Shown: in pieces, positions 55,496-63,159 of the stretch
How positions within the stretch are numbered: the stretch's first letter is position 1
Layout: each line of letters begins with the position of its first letter
Assembly: GCA_905221505.1 (NCBI GenBank)
Contig: CAJNDL010000006.1
Span: 1 to 63,159, forward strand
Length of the DNA stretch: 63,159 nucleotides
Direction of reading: 5' to 3'
Source: a bacterium
GTDB lineage: Bacteria > Bacillota > Bacilli > Lactobacillales > Streptococcaceae
Program-made: the position numbers and the translations under genes
The notes under the pieces: generated by a model
Database searches by the model: none
What the model was told of the DNA's origin: nothing
Seen by the model: only the letters and a program-made list of their open reading frames with translations

Positions 55496-56707
55496 ATGAA
55501 AATAGCAGTAGCAGGGACAGGTTATGTGGGTTTATCTATTGCAATTCTATTAGCGCAATATCATAAGGTTATAGCGGTAGATGTTATTCCTGAAAAAGTA
55601 GAGCTTATCAATCGTCGCCAATCTCCCATTAAGGATGATGATATTGAAACTTATTTAGTGGAAAAGGAATTAGACCTAGTTGCAACATTAGATTGTAATG
55701 AAGCTTATCGAGATGCTGACTTTATCATAATTGCTGTTCCAACTAACTATGACAGTAAAAAAAATTATTTTGATACATCTGTTGTGGAAGCAGTTATTGA
55801 GCAGATTATTGCGGTTAATTTGAAGGCGACCATTGTCATAAAATCCACAATTCCTGTGGGATATACAGAAAGTCTCCGAACACGTTTTGGGCAAGTTAAG
55901 ATTCTCTTTAGTCCTGAATTTTTACGGGAGTCTAAAGCACTTTATGATAATCTCTATCCTAGTCGAATCATCGTTGGAGCAGATTTGAGAGATACGGAGC
56001 AGGTAGTTCAGGCTGAGCGGTTTGCGACTCTTCTGCAGGAAGGTTCACTTAAACCTGATGTTGAGACCTTAATTATGGGTGTAACAGAGGCAGAAGCAGT
56101 CAAACTATTTGCTAACACCTATTTGGCTTTGCGGGTTTCTTACTTTAATGAATTGGATACCTATGCGGAGATGAAGGGATTGGATACTAAATCCATCATT
56201 GACGGAGTAGGGTTAGATCCACGAATTGGTAGCCATTATAACAATCCGTCATTTGGTTATGGAGGTTATTGTCTTCCCAAAGATAGTAAGCAGTTGCTGG
56301 CGAATTATCATGATGTACCACAAAATATGATGACAGCTATTGTAGAAAGTAACCGTACTCGCAAGTATTTTATTGCCGATCGTATTTTGAAAAAGGCGTT
56401 GGAGCTTTCAGACGGTAATCAAACAATCATAATAGGTGTTTACCGCTTAACTATGAAGAGTGGTTCGGATAATTTCCGTCAATCATCAATCCAAGGTGTT
56501 ATAAAATGTTTAAAGGCCAAAGGTGTAGAAGTAATTATCTATGAACCAACTTTGGAGGATCATAGCTTTTTCTTTGGTAATCAGGTGATTAATGATTTGG
56601 AAGTTTTTAAGTCTAGCAGTCAAGTGATTGTTGCCAATCGGATGGAAAAATCTTTATATGATGTGCTAGAAAAAGTTTATACAAGAGATATTTTTCAGCG
56701 AGATTAA
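55496..56707 (+). CDS. ugd: UDP-glucose 6-dehydrogenase-type enzyme
   Basis: 403 residues from [14 protein letters not shown] (ATG at 55496, with GAGGTACCCT before it). NAD loop [15 protein letters not shown], and the active-site cysteine in [18 protein letters not shown] (about residue 258). It makes a UDP-hexuronic acid, most likely UDP-glucuronic acid, for the capsule. It lies between fnlA and fnlB, separating genes that usually adjoin. Confidence 0.9.
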   Translation: MKIAVAGTGYVGLSIAILLAQYHKVIAVDVIPEKVELINRRQSPIKDDDIETYLVEKELDLVATLDCNEAYRDADFIIIAVPTNYDSKKNYFDTSVVEAVIEQIIAVNLKATIVIKSTIPVGYTESLRTRFGQVKILFSPEFLRESKALYDNLYPSRIIVGADLRDTEQVVQAERFATLLQEGSLKPDVETLIMGVTEAEAVKLFANTYLALRVSYFNELDTYAEMKGLDTKSIIDGVGLDPRIGSHYNNPSFGYGGYCLPKDSKQLLANYHDVPQNMMTAIVESNRTRKYFIADRILKKALELSDGNQTIIIGVYRLTMKSGSDNFRQSSIQGVIKCLKAKGVEVIIYEPTLEDHSFFFGNQVINDLEVFKSSSQVIVANRMEKSLYDVLEKVYTRDIFQRD

Positions 56708-56725
56708 GTATATGGAGGGAAAAAT

Positions 56726-57955
56726 ATGCCATTAAATATTTTAGTGACTGGTTCTAAGGGATTTGTAGGAAAAAATCTTATCTGTACTCTGGAAGCTTTG
56801 AAAGATGGACGAGATAGAACTCGTCCTAATTTAGAGATTGGAGAGATTTTTCAGTATGATCGTGATACAGATCCGATTTTATTAGAAGAATATTGTAAGA
56901 AGGCCGATTTTGTATTCCATTTAGCTGGTGTCAATCGTCCACAGAATCCTGATGAATTTATGGAGGGAAATTACGGTTTTTCAAGTAGATTATTAGAGAT
57001 TTTAGAAAAGTATGAAAATACTTGTCCTGTTTTACTCTCGAGTTCTACTCAAGCTAGTTTAGAAGGTCGATTTTCGAACTCTGTATATGGACAATCTAAA
57101 CTAGCAGGGGAAGAACTCTTCTTCGAATATGGAAAGAAAACGGGAGCACCTGTCTTAGTTTACCGTTTCCCAAATCTTTATGGGAAGTGGTGTCGTCCTA
57201 ACTATAATTCTGCTGTAGCAACTTTCTGTCATAATCTAGCTCACGATTTGCCTATTCAAGTAAATGATCCAAGTGTAGAATTGGAGTTGCTATATATTGA
57301 TGATTTGATACAAGAGTGTCTAACTGCATTGGAAGGAAATCCTCATCGCTGTAATCTAGATGGATTACAAATCTTACCTAGCCCATCAGGAAACTACTGC
57401 TATGTACCAACGACTCATCGTGCAACCTTAGGAGAGATTGTCTCTCTATTGGAAACATTTAAAAAACAGCCTGATAGTTTAGTTATGCCTGAAATTCCTC
57501 AAGGATCGTTTGAAAAGAAATTGTATTCTACCTACCTATCTTATTTACCGGTAGATAAGTTTAAGTTTCCTCTAAAAATGAATATAGATGAACGAGGTAG
57601 TTTTACAGAACTATTAAAAACAGAAAATGCAGGTCAATTTTCTGTCAATATTTCTAAACCTGGCATTACCAAAGGGCAGCATTGGCATCATTCTAAGTGG
57701 GAATTTTTCATGGTTGTTTCTGGTCGTGCTTTAATACAAGAGCGTAGGATAGGGCTGGATGAAAACGGACAAGAATATCCTATTCTGAACTTTGAAGTGT
57801 CGGGCGATAAGATTGAGGCAATACATATGATACCGGGCTATGCACATAATATTATTAATCTTTCTGATACAGAAAATCTAGTTACGGTCATGTGGGCTAA
57901 TGAGTCATTTGATCCTAACCATCCAGATACTTTTTTTGAACAAGTGGAGAAATAA
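56726..57955 (+). CDS. fnlB: FnlB, nucleotide-sugar reductase with C-terminal cupin domain
   Basis: 409 residues. N-terminal SDR: NILVTGSKGFVGKNL and NSVYGQSKLAGEE (YxxxK). The C-terminal part (about 285-405) is an RmlC-like cupin: NIDERGSFTELLKT, GITKGQHWHHSKWEFFMVVS and PGYAHNIINLSD. This fusion is usual for FnlB/CapF, the second step to UDP-L-FucNAc. GGAGGG precedes the ATG and fnlC follows at once. Confidence 0.9.
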   Translation: MPLNILVTGSKGFVGKNLICTLEALKDGRDRTRPNLEIGEIFQYDRDTDPILLEEYCKKADFVFHLAGVNRPQNPDEFMEGNYGFSSRLLEILEKYENTCPVLLSSSTQASLEGRFSNSVYGQSKLAGEELFFEYGKKTGAPVLVYRFPNLYGKWCRPNYNSAVATFCHNLAHDLPIQVNDPSVELELLYIDDLIQECLTALEGNPHRCNLDGLQILPSPSGNYCYVPTTHRATLGEIVSLLETFKKQPDSLVMPEIPQGSFEKKLYSTYLSYLPVDKFKFPLKMNIDERGSFTELLKTENAGQFSVNISKPGITKGQHWHHSKWEFFMVVSGRALIQERRIGLDENGQEYPILNFEVSGDKIEAIHMIPGYAHNIINLSDTENLVTVMWANESFDPNHPDTFFEQVEK

Positions 57956-59140
57956 ATGAAAATTAAGACAGATTATAGTGATATTCACTTTAAAGATAAT
58001 GGCAAACTTAAGTTATTGATTATTGTGGGAACACGTCCAGAGATTATACGTCTAAGTAGTGTTATCACTAAATGTCGAAAGTATTTTGATGTTATTTTGG
58101 CACATACTGGACAAAACTATGATTACAATTTAAATGGCATTTTCTTTGATGATTTAGGTTTAGATACTCCAGATGTATACATGGATGCTGTTGGAGATGA
58201 TCTTGGTGCTACTGTAGGGAATATTATCAATACTTCCTACAAATTGATGAATCAAATTAAACCAGATGCTTTATTGATTTTAGGGGATACAAATTCTTGT
58301 TTATCAGCTATTGCTGCTAAGCGTTTACATATTCCAATTTTTCATATGGAGGCTGGCAATCGCTGTAAGGATGAGTGTCTTCCGGAAGAAACTAATCGTC
58401 GAATTGTTGATATTATTTCAGATGTTAACTTATCATACTCTGAACATGCTCGAAAGTATTTACATGAGTGTGGTTTACCTAAAGAGCGCACGTACGTAAC
58501 TGGTTCTCCTATGGCAGAAGTGTTACATAAAAATTTATCTGCCATTGAGTCTTCAGATATCCATGAACGTTTGGGATTGAAAAAAGGAGGATATATCCTA
58601 CTTTCAGCTCACCGTGAGGAAAATATTGATACAGATAAAAATTTTCTCTCTCTTTTCACAGCAATTAATAAATTAGCTGAAAAGTATAATATGCCAATCT
58701 TGTATTCTTGCCATCCTCGATCTAAGAAAAGATTAAAAGAGAGCAGTTTTGAATTAGATAAACGTGTGATTCAGCATGAGCCATTAGGATTCCATGATTA
58801 TAATTGTTTACAGATGAATGCGTTTGTTGTAGTATCTGATTCGGGAACTTTACCAGAAGAAAGTAGTTTCTTTACTAGTCAAGGTTATCCTTTTCCTGCG
58901 GTATGTATTCGTACAAGTACAGAACGTCCTGAGTCCCTAGATAAGGCAGGATTTATTTTGGCAGGTATTGATGAAAATTCTCTTCTTCAAGCAGTTGAAA
59001 CTGCTGTTAGCTTGGCAGAAGATGAGGATTTTGGATTACCGGTTCCAGATTATGTCGAGGAAAATGTCTCTACTAAAGTTGTTAAGATAATACAGAGCTA
59101 TACAGGGATAGTGGATAAAATAGTTTGGCGGAAAAACTGA
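57956..59140 (+). CDS. fnlC: FnlC, UDP-N-acetyl sugar 2-epimerase (CapG-like)
   Basis: 394 residues, UDP-GlcNAc 2-epimerase fold: IIVGTRPEIIRLSSV, HTGQNYDYNLN, HMEAGNRCKDECLPEETNRR and SDSGTLPEESSFF. It performs the last 2-epimerisation giving UDP-L-FucNAc. Start codon lies directly after the fnlB stop, so the two are coupled. Confidence 0.92.
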   Translation: MKIKTDYSDIHFKDNGKLKLLIIVGTRPEIIRLSSVITKCRKYFDVILAHTGQNYDYNLNGIFFDDLGLDTPDVYMDAVGDDLGATVGNIINTSYKLMNQIKPDALLILGDTNSCLSAIAAKRLHIPIFHMEAGNRCKDECLPEETNRRIVDIISDVNLSYSEHARKYLHECGLPKERTYVTGSPMAEVLHKNLSAIESSDIHERLGLKKGGYILLSAHREENIDTDKNFLSLFTAINKLAEKYNMPILYSCHPRSKKRLKESSFELDKRVIQHEPLGFHDYNCLQMNAFVVVSDSGTLPEESSFFTSQGYPFPAVCIRTSTERPESLDKAGFILAGIDENSLLQAVETAVSLAEDEDFGLPVPDYVEENVSTKVVKIIQSYTGIVDKIVWRKN

Positions 59141-59326
59141 ATTGTATATTTTTAATAAAATAATCAATTCTTAATAGAACAGGAATAAAATTGAATGAAT
59201 TTGATAGAAATGGCTTTTTTGATAGTAGAGGGGATCGCCATTCTATCGGATTATGGCTTGTTTTTGCGCCTTACGTTTGATAGAATAAAGTAACAACACT
59301 TTAACAATTGCAGTGAGGTGATAATG

Positions 59327-59509
59327 ATGGCAGTATTTTTTAAATATGTACTTATTGAAGAGAATACTGATGAAGAAAAACAACATATTTTATCTATTTT
59401 AAATGGTGAGTATGACTTATCTGATGATGTAAGTCGTAGATCACGACGACTGGATGAGGAAAGTAAACGCTTGGAAGTGTTTGTTAAGGAGACGCACTCA
59501 CTTGTCTAG
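59327..59509 (+). CDS. Small 60-residue ORF between fnlC and glf
   Basis: ATG at 59327 with GAGGTG 6 nt before it. Product MAVFFKYVLIEENTDEEKQH and onwards, helical and strongly charged, with RRSRRLDEESKRLEVF near the end. No family recognised. The upstream 59141-59323 is AT-rich and shows no clear promoter. Confidence 0.45.
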   Translation: MAVFFKYVLIEENTDEEKQHILSILNGEYDLSDDVSRRSRRLDEESKRLEVFVKETHSLV

Positions 59510-59645
59510 TTCGTATTCTGTTAATTAATTGAAATCAATAAGTATCTCATTGTCATTTTTTTACGATATGGTGAAATTATGCCTCTTACACAGTTATTTG
59601 AAACATCCTTAGAAATTGATTTTTAATTGTATGCAAACAAAGTAG

Positions 59646-59694
59646 AATTCACTTATTTCATTTTATACTAAATGTAATATGAAATAAGTGAATT
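59646..59694. terminator. 15-bp stem terminator before glf
   Basis: AATTCACTTATTTCA (59646-59660) and its exact complement (59680-59694), then TTTTATAG. It is the likely end of the main cps transcript. glf would then need its own start of transcription, or readthrough. Confidence 0.65.
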
Positions 59695-59784
59695 TTTATA
59701 GATAAAGAAGAGTTTACTAATTAAGATAGAATGATTTTCTAGTCTAATAAAAGAGGCAGATAATGAACTCCAAAGGAGCTTAAT

Positions 59785-60888
59785 ATGTACGATTATCTTG
59801 TTGTTGGTGCTGGTCTTTTTGGTGCGGTTTTTGCCCATGAAGCAGCCTTAAAAGGAAAAAAAGTAAAAGTCATTGAAAAACGAAATCATATCGCGGGTAA
59901 TATCTATACTCGTGAAGAGGAAGGGATTCAAGTTCATCAGTATGGCGCTCATATCTTCCATACTTCTGATAAGGAGATTTGGGATTATGTGAACCAGTTT
60001 GTAGAGTTTAACCGTTACACAAATTCTCCTGTTGCAAACTATAAGGGAGAGATTTATAACCTTCCTTTCAATATGAATACTTTCAATAAACTCTGGGGAG
60101 TTGTAACGCCAGCAGAAGCACAAGCGAAGATTGATGAGCAACGTGCTGTTTTAAATGGCAAAACTCCTGAAAATTTGGAAGAACAGGCGATTTCTCTTGT
60201 AGGTACAGACATCTACGAAAAATTAATCAAAGATTATACAGAGAAACAGTGGGGCAAACCGACTACAGAACTTCCAGCCTTTATCATTCGCCGTTTACCA
60301 GTACGTTTGACGTATGATAACAACTATTTTAACGATACCTATCAAGGGATTCCAATTGGTGGCTACACTCAAATAGTTAAAAAAATGTTGGATCATGAAA
60401 ACATTGATGTTGAAACAAATGTTGATTTCTTCGCGAATAAAGAGCAATACCTGAAAGATTTTCCTAAGATTGTCTTTACCGGTATGATTGATGAATTCTT
60501 CGATTATAAGTTGGGAGAACTAGAGTACCGTAGTCTTCGTTTTGAAAACGAGACCTTGGATATGGAGAATTACCAAGGAAATGCAGTTGTCAACTATACA
60601 GATGCAGATACCCCATATACTCGCATTATTGAACACAAACATTTTGAGTTTGGAAATCAAGCCAAGACTATTATTACTAAAGAATATTCTAAAACTTGGG
60701 AAAAAGGTGATGATCCTTATTATCCAGTTAATAATGATCGTAATAATCATTTGTATAAATCATATAAAAAATTGGCTGATGAGCAAGGCAATGTTATCTT
60801 TGGTGGCCGTTTAGGACACTATCGTTATTACGATATGCACCAAGTAATTGGAGCAGCCTTGCAGTGTGTAAGAAATGAGTTAGATTAA
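59785..60888 (+). CDS. glf: UDP-galactopyranose mutase (Glf)
   Basis: 367 residues. FAD loop MYDYLVVGAGLFGAVFAHEA, IEKRNHIAGNIYT, YGAHIFHTSDKEIW, YTEKQWGKP and GRLGHYRYYDMHQVI are all signatures of Glf. It converts UDP-Galp to UDP-Galf, so the capsule should contain galactofuranose. AAAGGAG precedes the ATG. Last capsule gene before aliA. Confidence 0.96.
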   Translation: MYDYLVVGAGLFGAVFAHEAALKGKKVKVIEKRNHIAGNIYTREEEGIQVHQYGAHIFHTSDKEIWDYVNQFVEFNRYTNSPVANYKGEIYNLPFNMNTFNKLWGVVTPAEAQAKIDEQRAVLNGKTPENLEEQAISLVGTDIYEKLIKDYTEKQWGKPTTELPAFIIRRLPVRLTYDNNYFNDTYQGIPIGGYTQIVKKMLDHENIDVETNVDFFANKEQYLKDFPKIVFTGMIDEFFDYKLGELEYRSLRFENETLDMENYQGNAVVNYTDADTPYTRIIEHKHFEFGNQAKTIITKEYSKTWEKGDDPYYPVNNDRNNHLYKSYKKLADEQGNVIFGGRLGHYRYYDMHQVIGAALQCVRNELD

Positions 60889-61034
60889 ATAAGTAAAACT
60901 GACCACCAGTTCTCATTTATAAAAGTATTAGAAATTCTTTGACTATGTGATGTAGTTGAGGGATTTTTGATATTATTCATATTTTTGCAACATCATTGTT
61001 TAAAAAATAATTTTCAAAAATTCTGAAAATTGTA

Positions 61035-61063
61035 TTGACAGGACTTGAAAAAGAGTCTATAAT
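61035..61063 (+). promoter_or_regulatory. Promoter of aliA
   Basis: TTGACA (61035-61040), 17 bp, TATAAT (61058-61063): a full consensus. It shows that the aliA start is downstream of 61063, against the longer reading frame that begins at 61035. Confidence 0.85.
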
Positions 61064-61088
61064 GAATAAAAAAACGAAGGAGAAGACT

Positions 61089-63068
61089 ATGAAAACAAGA
61101 AAAGTATTGGCTCTTGCGGGAGTGACTTTATTAGCAGCGGGTGTTTTAGCTGCTTGTTCTGGGGGCTCAGGCGCTAAAGGTGAGCAGACCTTTGCCTTTA
61201 CCTATGAGACCCACCCAGATAATCTCAACTACTTAACAACTGGTAAGGCAGCAACTGCTGACATTACTAGTAATGTGATTGATGGATTGCTTGAAAATGA
61301 TAAATACGGGAACCTTATTCCCTCAATGGCAGAGGACTGGTCAGTTTCTAAGGATGGATTGACCTACACTTATAAGATTCGTCAAGATGCCAAGTGGTAC
61401 ACATCTGAGGGAGAAGAGTATGCTCCTGTTAAGGCTCAGGACTTTGTAACAGGACTTAAATATGCAACAGATAAGAAAGCAGAAGCCCTTTACTTGGTAC
61501 AAGATTCAATCAAAGGTCTGGATGCTTATGCTAAAGGGGAAATTAAAGATTTCTCTCAAGTTGGGATTAAAGCCCTTGACGATCAAACAGTCCAATACAC
61601 TTTGAACAAACCTGAAAGCTTTTGGAATTCAAAAACAACCATGGGTGTGCTTGCGCCAGTCAATGAAGAGTTTTTGAACTCAAAAGGGGATGATTTTGCC
61701 AAAGCTACGGATCCAAGTAGTATCTTGTACAATGGTCCTTATTTGTTGAAATCTATTGTGACCAAATCCTCTGTTGAATTTGCGAAAAATCCGAACTACT
61801 GGGATAAGGACAATGTCCATATTGACAAGATCAAATTGTCATTCTGGGATGGTCAAGATACTAGCAAACCAGCAGAAAACTTTAAAGATGGTAGCCTTAC
61901 AGCAGCTCGTCTCTATCCAACAAGTGCAAGTTTTGCAGAACTTGAAAAAGAGCTGAAAGACAATATTGTCTATACTCAACAAGACTCTGTTACGTATCTA
62001 GTTGGTACAAATATTGACCGCCAATCTTATAAATACACATCTAAGACCAGCGACGAACAAAAGACATCTACTAAAAAAGCTCTCTTAAACAAGGATTTCC
62101 GTCAGGCTATTGCTTTCGGATTTGACCGTACAGCCTATGCCTCTCAGTTGAATGGAGAAACTGGAGCAAGCAAAATCTTACGTAATCTCTTTGTTCCACC
62201 AACATTTGTTCAAGCAGATGGTAAAAACTTTGGCGATATGGTCAAAGAGAAATTGGTCACTTATGGGGATGAATGGAAGGATGTTAATCTTGCAGATTCT
62301 CAGGATGGCCTTTACAATCCAGAGAAAGCCAAGGCTGAATTTGCTAAAGCTAAATCAGCCCTACAAGCTGAGGGAGTACAATTCCCAATTCACCTAGATA
62401 TGCCTGTTGACCAAACAGCAACTACAAAAGTTCAGCGCGTGCAATCTATGAAACAATCCTTGGAAGCGACTTTAGGAACTGATAATGTCATTATTGATAT
62501 TCAACAACTACAAAAAGATGAAGTAAACAATATTACATATTTTGCTGAAAATGCTGCTGGCGAAGACTGGGATTTATCAGATAATGTCGGTTGGGGTCCT
62601 GACTTTGCCGATCCATCAACCTACCTTGATATTATCAAACCATCTGTAGGAGAAAGTACTAAAACATATTTAGGGTTTGACTCAGGGAAAGATAATGTAG
62701 CTGCTAAAAAAGTAGGTCTATATGACTACGAAAAATTGGTTACAGAAGCTGGTGATGAGGCTACAGATGTTTCTAAACGATATGATAAATACGCTGCGGC
62801 CCAAGCTTGGTTGACAGATAGTGCTTTGATTATTCCAACTACATCTCGTACAGGGCGTCCAATCTTGTCTAAGATGGTACCATTTACAATACCATTTGCA
62901 TTGTCAGGAAATAAAGGTACAAGTGAGCCACTCTTGTACAAATACTTGGAAATTCAAGACAAGGCAGTTACTGCAGATGAATACCAAAAAGCTCAAGAAA
63001 AATGGATGAAAGAAAAAGCAGAATCCAATAAAAAAGCGCAAGAAGACCTTGCAAAACATGTCAAATAA
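61089..63068 (+). CDS. aliA: Oligopeptide-binding lipoprotein AliA
   Basis: 659 residues from the ATG at 61089 (AAGGAG 7 nt before; promoter inside any longer frame). Lipobox GVLAAC with the cysteine about residue 22; the remainder is an SBP_bac_5 peptide-binding protein of the AmiA/AliA/AliB type. It delivers peptides to the Ami transporter. It is the standard right border of pneumococcal-type cps loci and a close paralogue of the gene at 40413. Confidence 0.95.
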   Translation: MKTRKVLALAGVTLLAAGVLAACSGGSGAKGEQTFAFTYETHPDNLNYLTTGKAATADITSNVIDGLLENDKYGNLIPSMAEDWSVSKDGLTYTYKIRQDAKWYTSEGEEYAPVKAQDFVTGLKYATDKKAEALYLVQDSIKGLDAYAKGEIKDFSQVGIKALDDQTVQYTLNKPESFWNSKTTMGVLAPVNEEFLNSKGDDFAKATDPSSILYNGPYLLKSIVTKSSVEFAKNPNYWDKDNVHIDKIKLSFWDGQDTSKPAENFKDGSLTAARLYPTSASFAELEKELKDNIVYTQQDSVTYLVGTNIDRQSYKYTSKTSDEQKTSTKKALLNKDFRQAIAFGFDRTAYASQLNGETGASKILRNLFVPPTFVQADGKNFGDMVKEKLVTYGDEWKDVNLADSQDGLYNPEKAKAEFAKAKSALQAEGVQFPIHLDMPVDQTATTKVQRVQSMKQSLEATLGTDNVIIDIQQLQKDEVNNITYFAENAAGEDWDLSDNVGWGPDFADPSTYLDIIKPSVGESTKTYLGFDSGKDNVAAKKVGLYDYEKLVTEAGDEATDVSKRYDKYAAAQAWLTDSALIIPTTSRTGRPILSKMVPFTIPFALSGNKGTSEPLLYKYLEIQDKAVTADEYQKAQEKWMKEKAESNKKAQEDLAKHVK

Positions 63069-63116
63069 GATAAAAAAGAAGTTATAGTTAATTGAAATAA
63101 GAACAAGACAAAAGAG

Positions 63117-63157
63117 CCTCAAAAAAAGTATTGCAACTTGGTAATACCTTTTTGAGG
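63117..63157. terminator. Hairpin after aliA
   Basis: CCTCAAAAA (63117-63125) and TTTTTGAGG (63149-63157), with an inner TATT/AATA pairing. The window ends before any T run can be judged. Confidence 0.5.
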
Positions 63158-63159
63158 TG

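Noticed and set aside
61035..61088. Longer N-terminus for AliA starting at 61035
   Set aside because: A consensus promoter lies inside it and the ATG at 61089 has a proper ribosome site and begins a normal lipoprotein signal.

Overview
The window is chromosomal DNA of a Mitis-group Streptococcus (S. mitis / S. oralis / S. pneumoniae complex). The core backbone shows this: an rpsI 3' end, then a GH31 glycosidase, a glutathione peroxidase, rsmH-ftsL-pbpX-mraY, clpL, luxS, a DUF1846 gene, dexB, the capsule (cps) locus and aliA, in the order known from pneumococcus. From memory of pneumococcal maps, the hyaluronidase and keto-deoxygluconate genes between the peroxidase and rsmH are absent here and a dtpT-type transporter is present. 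I therefore lean towards a commensal (S. mitis-like) strain, but cannot prove it.

Layout. (1) 1-7187: right part of an integrated mobile element inserted in the 3' end of rpsI. It carries a pMV158-type rolling-circle Rep gene (cut by the window start) with a recognisable double-strand origin, an FtsK/TcpA-like coupling ATPase, two small partner genes, two regulators and an LPxTG-anchored SEC10/PgrA-type surface exclusion protein. It ends at a 48-nt copy of the rpsI 3' end (attR). (2) 7213-18337: a variable island between rpsI and the GH31 gene. It holds a broken Tn5252-like umuC cluster, a two-gene restriction-modification system that looks BcgI-like, pseudogenes of small proteins, an uncharacterised five-gene cassette (paralogue A, CbbX-like AAA+ ATPase, WYL regulator, paralogue A', putative PD-(D/E)XK nuclease) and a decayed Fic toxin-antitoxin pair. 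(3) 18524-32468: core metabolism and cell-wall genes: GH31, DtpT, a reverse-strand operon of an XRE regulator, DUF3278 membrane proteins and glutathione peroxidase, then rsmH-ftsL-pbpX-mraY and clpL. (4) 32494-36211: accessory genes between clpL and luxS (membrane coiled-coil protein, XRE regulator, Excalibur protein, thioredoxin-like lipoprotein, small ORF), flanked by a duplicated regulator 3' end. (5) 36397-40218: luxS, DUF1846, dexB. (6) 40413-63068: an AliB-like peptide-binding lipoprotein, the Wzx/Wzy-type cps locus, and aliA.

How the genes work together. The cps locus encodes regulation and chain control (wzg-wzh-wzd-wze), a small initiating phosphoglycosyl transferase, several glycosyltransferases, Wzy and Wzx, and routes to UDP-L-FucNAc (fnlA, fnlB, fnlC), a UDP-uronic acid (ugd, lying inside the fnl set) and UDP-galactofuranose (glf). 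The predicted repeat unit therefore contains L-FucNAc, a hexuronic acid and Galf. Two homologous peptide-binding lipoprotein genes flank the capsule genes and could serve as recombination arms.

The best candidate for an undescribed system is the 12067-17811 cassette, which sits beside a restriction system and combines an AAA+ ATPase, a WYL regulator, a duplicated protein of unknown family and a putative nuclease. The most clear-cut sequence signal is the rolling-circle nick hairpin at 471-500. All functional statements come from reading motifs and from memory of families; no database search was run.
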